Shown: positions 29,401 through 34,440 of the stretch, in pieces
Numbering within the stretch: the first letter of the stretch is position 1
Layout of the letters: the number at the start of each line of letters is the position of its first letter
NCBI GenBank assembly: GCA_964520495.1
Contig: CAZFMZ010000005.1
Span: 1 to 34,440 of the forward strand
DNA length: 34,440 bases
Source of the DNA: UBA1020 sp964520495
GTDB taxonomy: Bacteria > Patescibacteriota > Saccharimonadia > Saccharimonadales > Saccharimonadaceae
Direction: 5' to 3'
The notes under the pieces: generated by a model
Database searches by the model: none
Told to the model about the DNA's origin: nothing
The model's input: only the letters and a program-made list of their open reading frames with translations
Translations under genes and position numbers: made by a program

Positions 29401-31752
29401 ATGTCCCGTGTCAGGAAGCGGCGCCTCGGGAGTTATTCCGTGGTGCTCGCGCTCGTGGCGATGTTCGGCGCGCTGTTCGTGCCGTTCATGCCCGCTCAGG
29501 CGGACCACGGCCACTCGGTCACCACCGAGACGTACTGTGACAACGGAGAGCCGATGCTGCGCTTGGCGCTCAGCGGCTACCCGCAGGTCACGATCCAGGA
29601 AGACGCCCACACGGTCAGCGTGACCGTCGACGGCGAATTCAAGCCGGCTTACTCCGGCGAGTTCAACGGACCGGGCACGTACGAGGACTTCGTACCGCTC
29701 GGTGACGGCGCCCTGCCGCACAACTGGCAGGTCGTTGTCGACGCCTCTGGCGGCGAGCACGGTGACGAGACCCGGTCGGGTACCTCTGATCCATGTGTGG
29801 TCGACGATGACGACGACGGCGTACCCAACGGCGTCGACCAGTGTCCGGGCACACCGCCCGGCGCTTCGGTCAACGCCGACGGATGTTCCAGCAGCCAGCT
29901 GGACTCCGACGGTGACGGCGTCAACGACGACCAGGACAACTGCCCCAACCAGCCGGGACCGGCTGACAACGGTGGTTGCCCCGAGGTTGTCCCGAGCGAT
30001 TCCGACAACGACGGTGTCAACGACGAGAACGACCAGTGCCCCGGTACGCCGGCAGGTGCTTCGGTCGACTCGAACGGCTGCGCGGAGTCCCAGAAGGACT
30101 CCGACGGTGACGGTGTCATGAACGACAGCGACGAGTGCCCCAACGAGGCCGGGCCTGCCAGCAACAACGGCTGCCCGGTCGAGGAGGAGCCGCCTGCCGA
30201 CTCCGACGGTGACGGCGTGAGCGATGACCGGGACGAGTGCCCGGACACGCCGCCCGGCACCAAGGTGAACGGCAAGGGCTGTCCTGTCGGCAACGATGAC
30301 AACGACAACTCCGGCAACAACGGCACCATCAAGGTGGACGGCGTGGAGTTCGACTCCGCACCTGACAACCAGCCGCACGTGGGGTGCACCTTCCAGGTGG
30401 ACTTCTACGGCTACGGCAAGGACGTCGGTGACGCCACCGTCTCGTTCGCGCTGCAGGCACCCACGAACGACGGTCAGACCCTGACTGTCACGAGTGGCGA
30501 CCTGACGCCCGACATCGGCGAGGACGGCCCCGGAGGGGGTACCGACCTCGACGCCAGTGAGACCTACACGCTGGCGTTCACCGGTGAGCCCCACGCCCAG
30601 GGCTACCACGTCAAGCTGACCGTCAACGCGCCCGACTCCAAGGGCGCCGACGTGAAGCACAAGGTGTTCTGGGTGAGCGGATGCGAGCCCGAGGACGAGG
30701 AGCCGGCTGGTTCCTCCGACTACACGGTCACCTGCGAGCAGCTGGTCATCAACGAGCCCAAGGACGTCACGCCCGAGGGCTCCGAGTACCAGTACTTCCT
30801 GGACGGGGACGCCATCGAGGTCGGCTCTCACGAGCTGGCCCCCGGTGACTACACCCTGACCCTGGAAGTCGACGGCGAGCAGGTCGACTCCGACACCTTC
30901 ACGGTGAAGGAGTGCGACGGCGAAGAGGATGAGAACACGTACTCGGTGACGAGCACGTGTGACGCCTTCGACCCGGAGAACCCGCTCAAGGCCAACGGCA
31001 CCATCTCGTTGACGGTCAACAACACCGACGACGAGACGGACCTGCCGCTGACGGACTACGAGGGCCGGGTGTACTACCCGGGTACTGAGGAGTCCGTGGC
31101 ACCGCCGAAGCAGTTCGGCGAGGTCGCTGATGGCGAGTCGGTAACGGTCACGTTCGAGGAGCTCTACGGCGTGGCGGCCTACGACACCGCGATTCTCGAT
31201 GGCGACGGCAACGTTGTCTTCGAGGAGACGGTGCTCGTGGAATTCTGCGACGACGAGCCGCCGCTCGATGAGGGTGACGTGAAGGTGGTGCCGGTCTGCG
31301 GCGCCGTCAAGGTCACCAACAAGGAGGACGTGGCGATGCAGTTCTTCCACGGCTCCTTCGACGAGATCGAGCCCGACGGCATCGTGATGGTGCAGCCGGG
31401 TGAGACCGTGCGAGTCAAGACGGACCGTCGTTCGCTCGACTGGTTCGCCTTCTGGGATGACGGCAAGATGGCTTCGGGTGAGAACCTGAAGGTCAAGCAG
31501 AAGTGCGGCGACCAGCCGGACCAGCCTGACAACCCGGATCAGCCCGACTCTCCGGACAACCCGGACACGCCCAACGTGCCGAACTGGCCGGACGTGCCGA
31601 ACACGCCGTTCACGCCGGGTTCCGGCGTGCCGGACACCGGTGCGGATGAGGTCATCTCGTCGATGAACAAGAACGTCCAGCTGGGCGCTCTGCTCGGTCT
31701 GCTGCTGGCGATGCTGGGACTCGTCCTGGCCCGCCGTCGGCTGACCGTCTGA
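29401..31752 (+). CDS. secreted TSP3-repeat surface protein with VPDTG wall anchor
   Basis: A 783-residue predicted surface protein. A signal peptide (1-~36, ending AQA) is followed by about five thrombospondin type 3-like calcium repeats (roughly 130-297), each with DSDGDGVNDDxDxCP-like units and paired cysteines. Then come beta-rich, probably Ig-like domains to about 700 with scattered Cys pairs, and a Pro/Asp/Asn spacer (DQPDNPDQPDSPDNPDTP). A sorting signal ends it: VPDTG at 743-747, a hydrophobic helix (~759-777) and RRRLTV. So it should be exported, folded with calcium and attached to the envelope by a sortase, whose gene follows. Codon third positions are almost all G or C, more than in neighbouring genes. 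Adhesion or host binding is inferred. A strong Shine-Dalgarno is five bases upstream. Confidence 0.85.
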   Translation: MSRVRKRRLGSYSVVLALVAMFGALFVPFMPAQADHGHSVTTETYCDNGEPMLRLALSGYPQVTIQEDAHTVSVTVDGEFKPAYSGEFNGPGTYEDFVPLGDGALPHNWQVVVDASGGEHGDETRSGTSDPCVVDDDDDGVPNGVDQCPGTPPGASVNADGCSSSQLDSDGDGVNDDQDNCPNQPGPADNGGCPEVVPSDSDNDGVNDENDQCPGTPAGASVDSNGCAESQKDSDGDGVMNDSDECPNEAGPASNNGCPVEEEPPADSDGDGVSDDRDECPDTPPGTKVNGKGCPVGNDDNDNSGNNGTIKVDGVEFDSAPDNQPHVGCTFQVDFYGYGKDVGDATVSFALQAPTNDGQTLTVTSGDLTPDIGEDGPGGGTDLDASETYTLAFTGEPHAQGYHVKLTVNAPDSKGADVKHKVFWVSGCEPEDEEPAGSSDYTVTCEQLVINEPKDVTPEGSEYQYFLDGDAIEVGSHELAPGDYTLTLEVDGEQVDSDTFTVKECDGEEDENTYSVTSTCDAFDPENPLKANGTISLTVNNTDDETDLPLTDYEGRVYYPGTEESVAPPKQFGEVADGESVTVTFEELYGVAAYDTAILDGDGNVVFEETVLVEFCDDEPPLDEGDVKVVPVCGAVKVTNKEDVAMQFFHGSFDEIEPDGIVMVQPGETVRVKTDRRSLDWFAFWDDGKMASGENLKVKQKCGDQPDQPDNPDQPDSPDNPDTPNVPNWPDVPNTPFTPGSGVPDTGADEVISSMNKNVQLGALLGLLLAMLGLVLARRRLTV

Positions 31753-31762
31753 TCAAGGCACT

Positions 31763-31782
31763 GAGGAAGGCCCTTCTTCCTC
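31763..31782 (+). terminator. hairpin after the adhesin stop
   Basis: GAGGAAG/CTTCCTC with a six-base loop, extended by CACT/AGTG after a bulge. It lacks a T-tract, so it may protect the 3' end instead of terminating. Confidence 0.45.
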
Positions 31783-31796
31783 CTGAGTGAAGGCAT

Positions 31797-31842
31797 GCGC
31801 CCGCGCTCTCCCTACGAAGCCATCGTGGGGAGGGCCGGGCGC
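31797..31842 (+). terminator. 20-bp hairpin between adhesin and sortase genes
   Basis: Arms 31797-31817 and 31823-31842 pair over 20 positions with one bulged C and two G-U pairs around an AGCCA loop. The following CTTTCAATT is a weak T-tract. It should stop or strongly reduce transcription between adhesin and sortase. Confidence 0.7.
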
Positions 31843-31849
31843 CTTTCAA

Positions 31850-31878
31850 TTGTAAAAGTATTATAAATGTGGTATAAT
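31850..31878 (+). promoter_or_regulatory. sortase promoter
   Basis: TTGTAA, 17 bases, TATAAT with TGG in front; the leader is about 65 bases. A second TGG-TATAAC follows at 31891-31899, inside an inverted repeat GGTCGT (31886-31891)/ACGACC (31902-31907) that could be an operator. Confidence 0.8.
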
Positions 31879-31949
31879 AAAGAGAGGTCGTGGTATAACG
31901 TACGACCCAGAACCTATCCATCATCATTTCACACCCCTTGAGGAGCGCT

Positions 31950-32699
31950 ATGTCCCGCCGCAGTGATGGGCCACGGCGTTCCCGTGGGGGCGTCTGGCTT
32001 ACTGTCAGCGCTTCGGTGCTGGCACTCGTGTGCATGGGCCTTCTGGTGAAGACCTATGTCGATCCGTTCCGGCCCCCGGCCGTGGATGTGTCCGAACAAG
32101 AGGCGTCACCATCAGTGACGTTTCCTTCCGCCCAGCCGCCGTCGCCAGAGCCGGCAGTCACGCTGTCGCCGCGGCCCGAGCCGTCATCGTCACCGACCGC
32201 ACCGCCGCTTCCGGCTGTCTGTCGTTCGCCCGCATCGTCCGCCTTCGAACCTACCCGTCTCGACGTAGCCGGGGAGGGAAGCTGGCCGGTCATCGCCATG
32301 GGACGGGACGCCGACGGTACGCCGCAAGCCCCGGCCCGGAACGGTTCGTACCTCCCATGGGAGGCGGGCTGGGATCGGCTCGGGCCACCACCAGCTTACG
32401 GGTTGGGTAACGTCGGCTTCACGGCCCACCGCTACCCCAACTCACCGTCGCTTGGCAATCTGATGCTTCAGAAGCTGAGCGAAGGCGACCTGCTGGTCGT
32501 GCGCGGCGCGAATGGCGAACGGCTGTGCGTCCGTGTCTACGACCGCATCGAGGTCGCTACCACGGCGTACCCGGAAGCGCGGGTCTACGACGTGCACAGC
32601 CAACCCCAGGAGTATGTCTTCACCGTATGTTCGGGGGAGCGTCTGGGTCCTGGCAACTGGACCAAGCGGACCATCTGGTTCGCCCGGCCCGTGAAGTGA
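31950..32699 (+). CDS. class E/F-like sortase
   Basis: A 249-residue membrane-anchored transpeptidase. A basic N-terminus precedes one hydrophobic segment (about 15-38), a Pro/Ser-rich linker reaches residue ~90, and the catalytic domain follows. The domain begins VIAMGRDADGTPQAP, resembling class F sortases (val-x-vgvD-x-G). Catalytic residues are His160 (GFTAHR, family AGH), Cys227 (FTVCSG, family TC) and Arg240 (TKRTIWFA). It should cleave the VPDTG motif of the upstream protein between Thr and Gly and join it to the envelope. The His-flanking residues are atypical. ATG 31950 was chosen for GAGGAG four bases upstream. It has its own promoter and terminator. Class assignment is tentative. 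Confidence 0.82.
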   Translation: MSRRSDGPRRSRGGVWLTVSASVLALVCMGLLVKTYVDPFRPPAVDVSEQEASPSVTFPSAQPPSPEPAVTLSPRPEPSSSPTAPPLPAVCRSPASSAFEPTRLDVAGEGSWPVIAMGRDADGTPQAPARNGSYLPWEAGWDRLGPPPAYGLGNVGFTAHRYPNSPSLGNLMLQKLSEGDLLVVRGANGERLCVRVYDRIEVATTAYPEARVYDVHSQPQEYVFTVCSGERLGPGNWTKRTIWFARPVK

Positions 32700-32720
32700 C
32701 CTGAAGGATAGGTATAACCA

Positions 32721-32751
32721 CCCCCGCTGTAGGCTGTAACGCTGGCGGGGG
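32721..32751 (+). terminator. sortase gene terminator
   Basis: CCCCCGC (32721-32727) pairs with GCGGGGG (32745-32751) around a 17-base loop, followed by CACTTCATTTTA. Confidence 0.65.
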
Positions 32752-32769
32752 CACTTCATTTTAGAAGCA

Positions 32770-32778
32770 TGGTACGAT
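32770..32778 (+). promoter_or_regulatory. extended -10 promoter of the last pilin
   Basis: TGG followed by TACGAT. The box includes the first two bases of the in-frame ATG 32777, so that codon cannot start this transcript's protein. ATG 32786, seven bases after the box, is at the predicted start point. Confidence 0.6.
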
Positions 32779-32785
32779 GGAATAT

Positions 32786-33364
32786 ATGAATTCAGTGGGC
32801 AAGACTTTCAGGCGTGGCTTTACCATCGTGGAGCTGCTCATCGTCATCGTGATCATCGCTATCCTGGCAGCAATCAGTATCGTCGCCTACAACGGCGTAC
32901 AGGAACGATCGCGTGATGCGGCGCGATTGACAAAACTATCACAACTCGAGAAAGCGATCGGCCTGTATTACTCCGACAACGGGCGCTATCCGCCGATTAC
33001 CCACGGCCTGGGAAGTGAGACCAGCTGCGGTTCGCAGACGGACAACTGGGGTCACTGTGACCGCTTGAAAGTGCTGACCGACGCGTTGGCGCCGTATGTG
33101 ACCATCGACCCCACCACGCTGTCCGGTGCGACGCAGGGGCAATATTATTATTCGTATGACAGCCAGACCGACGATAACTACCAGACGTACGGACTGATGG
33201 TGTTTCTTGAAGGGAGCGGTGGTTCGAATGACGGGGGCTACTATTCAAATGGATATGAGAAAGGACAGAACCCGCGTTATTGTTCGGTGACTTATACGGG
33301 TACCGGTGCCGATTGGCTCAACACGGGCGGCGCGTACAATCAGCGTTGCCTGGGCGGCAACTAG
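32786..33364 (+). CDS. type IV prepilin-like protein beside the sortase
   Basis: A 192-residue prepilin-like protein with leader MNSVGKTFRRG and FTIVELLIVIVIIAILAA. It belongs to the subgroup of array member 2 and the 25951 pilin (LSQLEKAIGLYYSDNGRYPPITHG), with cysteines at TSCGS, GHCDR, RYCSV and QRCLGG. ATG 32786 is chosen over ATG 32777, which overlaps the -10 box. The message should be leaderless. It is convergent with ychF, eight bases apart, with no terminator visible between them. Whether it joins the same filament as the array pilins is unknown. Confidence 0.9.
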   Translation: MNSVGKTFRRGFTIVELLIVIVIIAILAAISIVAYNGVQERSRDAARLTKLSQLEKAIGLYYSDNGRYPPITHGLGSETSCGSQTDNWGHCDRLKVLTDALAPYVTIDPTTLSGATQGQYYYSYDSQTDDNYQTYGLMVFLEGSGGSNDGGYYSNGYEKGQNPRYCSVTYTGTGADWLNTGGAYNQRCLGGN

Positions 33365-33372
33365 GGCTAGCG

Positions 33373-34440
33373 TCACTTGCTGACGTTGAAGCGGAACTCG
33401 ACCACGTCGCCGGGTTGCATGACGTAATCCTTTCCTTCGGTGCGTAGTTTGCCGGCGGCACGGGCGGCCGCTTCCGAGCCGGCGGCAACCAGGTCGTCGT
33501 AATCGACCACCTGGGCGGCAATGAAACCGCGTTCGAAGTCGCCGTGAATGACGCCGGCGGCCTGTGGGGCGGTACTGCCTTGCCTGATGGTCCAGGCGCG
33601 CACTTCCTTCGGACCAGCCGTCAGGTAACTTTGCAGTCCCAGCGTGTCGTAGGCGGCGTGGATCAGCTGGTTCAGACCGCGTTCTTCAATGCCGTAACTT
33701 TCCAGCAACTCCTTGGCCTCGTCATCGTCCAGGCCTCGTAATTCTTCTTCGAGCTTGGCGCAGATGAAGACGCTGCGGGCAGGGGCGACCAGGTTGGCAA
33801 GTTGGGCTTTCTTCGCCTCGTCGGCAACGGTTGCTTCATCGACGTTGAATGCGTAGATGACCGGCTTGGCAGTCAACAGATGCAAATCACTGATTTTGTC
33901 ATGATCAAGTGAGGGCAGGGCAGACAGGGGTGTACCTTCGTTTAGATGACGCTGCAGACTTTCCAGATAGCCAAGCTCTTCCCGCCGGGCCGGGTTCGCC
34001 TTGGCCTCTTTGGCAATCTTTGGCAAGCGGTTCTCAATCGTCTGCAGATCAGCAAGCATCAGCTCGGTGTTGATGACCGCAATGTCATCGGCCGGCGCGA
34101 TGGTGTCGTTCACGTGAACAATGTCGTTGTTCACGAACGCACGCACCACTTGCACGATGGCGTCGGTGTTGCGGATATTAGCCAGGAACTGATTGCCCAG
34201 ACCCTCGCCCTTCGAGGCACCTGCTACAAGCCCGGCGATGTCGACGAACGTAACAGTAGCCGGAATGAGCTTCTGGGCTGAATACAAATCTTGCAGTACG
34301 TGCAACCGAGCGTCGGGGACGGGCACGATACCGGTGTTTGGCTCGATGGTCGCGAACGGGTAATTGGCCGCCAGGATCTCACTGTCGGTCAAAGCGTTGA
34401 ACAGAGTGGACTTGCCGACGTTTGGCAGGCCGACGATGCC
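33373..34440 (-). CDS. ychF: YchF/Obg-like ATPase, N-terminus outside the window
   Basis: P-loop NTPase that binds the ribosome and prefers ATP. The frame stays open to the window edge; the visible part opens GIVGLPNVGKSTLFNALT, so only a few N-terminal residues are missing. G2/G3 regions follow (NYPFATIEPNTG, VDIAGLVAGASKGEGLG). The base-specificity motif reads NVDE in place of the GTPase NKxD, the known YchF change to ATP. A coiled-coil insertion and C-terminal TGS domain (QAAGVIHGDFERGFIAAQVV...GDVVEFRFNV) are intact. About 356 residues are present, normal for the family. Confidence 0.96.
   Translation of the reverse strand, partial: GIVGLPNVGKSTLFNALTDSEILAANYPFATIEPNTGIVPVPDARLHVLQDLYSAQKLIPATVTFVDIAGLVAGASKGEGLGNQFLANIRNTDAIVQVVRAFVNNDIVHVNDTIAPADDIAVINTELMLADLQTIENRLPKIAKEAKANPARREELGYLESLQRHLNEGTPLSALPSLDHDKISDLHLLTAKPVIYAFNVDEATVADEAKKAQLANLVAPARSVFICAKLEEELRGLDDDEAKELLESYGIEERGLNQLIHAAYDTLGLQSYLTAGPKEVRAWTIRQGSTAPQAAGVIHGDFERGFIAAQVVDYDDLVAAGSEAAARAAGKLRTEGKDYVMQPGDVVEFRFNVSK

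Noticed and set aside
29800..30290. periodic DNA repeats that could be taken for a CRISPR or tandem repeat array
   Set aside because: They are codons of the TSP3 protein repeats. Spacing and sequence follow the protein pattern.
29236..31350. 704-codon open frame on the minus strand opposite the adhesin
   Set aside because: It is the mirror of a GC-rich, Asp/Gly/Val-rich coding sequence. It has no start signal, and its product is an implausible Val/Leu/Arg-rich sequence. The plus strand has a signal peptide, repeats and a sorting signal.
1..34440. alternative genetic code (TGA as Gly), as in Gracilibacteria/SR1
   Set aside because: TGA ends the HAD, ABC ATPase, permease, sortase and ychF genes exactly where the families end, and no conserved Gly position uses TGA.

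Overview
The window reads as a contiguous chromosomal segment of a small-genome bacterium of the Candidate Phyla Radiation (Patescibacteria), most probably a Saccharibacteria (TM7) relative. This lineage call is an inference. It rests on eight type IV prepilin-like proteins with a near-invariant GFTIVELL start, an RNase J of the Gram-positive type, compact gene spacing, moderately high GC, and a cell-wall sorting system (sortase plus VPDTG substrate) that implies a monoderm-like envelope. TGA is used as a normal stop, so the Gracilibacteria/SR1 code is excluded. No rRNA, tRNA, insertion sequence, prophage or CRISPR array was seen, and no gene-free stretch exceeds 300 bases.

Layout. Positions 1-7413 hold DNA replication and repair plus hypothetical genes: polA (5' end outside the window), a flavin split-barrel protein, a possible PD-(D/E)XK protein, an unknown protein, a membrane-anchored protein, a HAD phosphatase, mutM and holA. 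Next come a solitary prepilin, rpsT (minus strand, with a long Lys/Ala/Pro tail) and a degenerate DHH-family protein with an acidic/proline-rich tail. Positions 10465-22593 carry a PIG-L/LmbE deacetylase (minus) divergent from truB, an unknown gene, rpsO, an ABC exporter pair, pnp, an unusual uracil-DNA glycosylase, RNase J, a nucleotidyltransferase-fold protein and ftsK. Positions 22636-26478 form a pilin locus: five tandem prepilins, one unknown gene, then a sixth prepilin whose promoter and signal region duplicate those of the first. Positions 26601-29199 carry rpsF-ssb-rpsR, a small protein, efp and a TlyA-type methyltransferase. Positions 29203-32699 hold a surface module: a long structured leader RNA, a 783-residue secreted protein with thrombospondin type 3 calcium repeats and a VPDTG anchor, and a class E/F-like sortase. 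The window ends with an eighth prepilin and ychF (minus, N-terminus outside).

The genes are built in two ways. One class starts 6-11 bases after a -10 hexamer and has no Shine-Dalgarno, so its mRNAs are predicted to be leaderless or nearly so. The other class (rpsT, the DHH-like gene, pnp, rnj, rpsF, the 27676 gene, the adhesin and the sortase) has a longer leader, a Shine-Dalgarno and often an inverted repeat. The leader before the adhesin can form two mutually exclusive helices and is the best candidate here for an undescribed regulatory RNA. The adhesin, its sortase and the pilins together suggest a cell-surface programme, plausibly for contact with a host bacterium.

Everything rests on reading the sequence. 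No database search, structure prediction or folding program was run.
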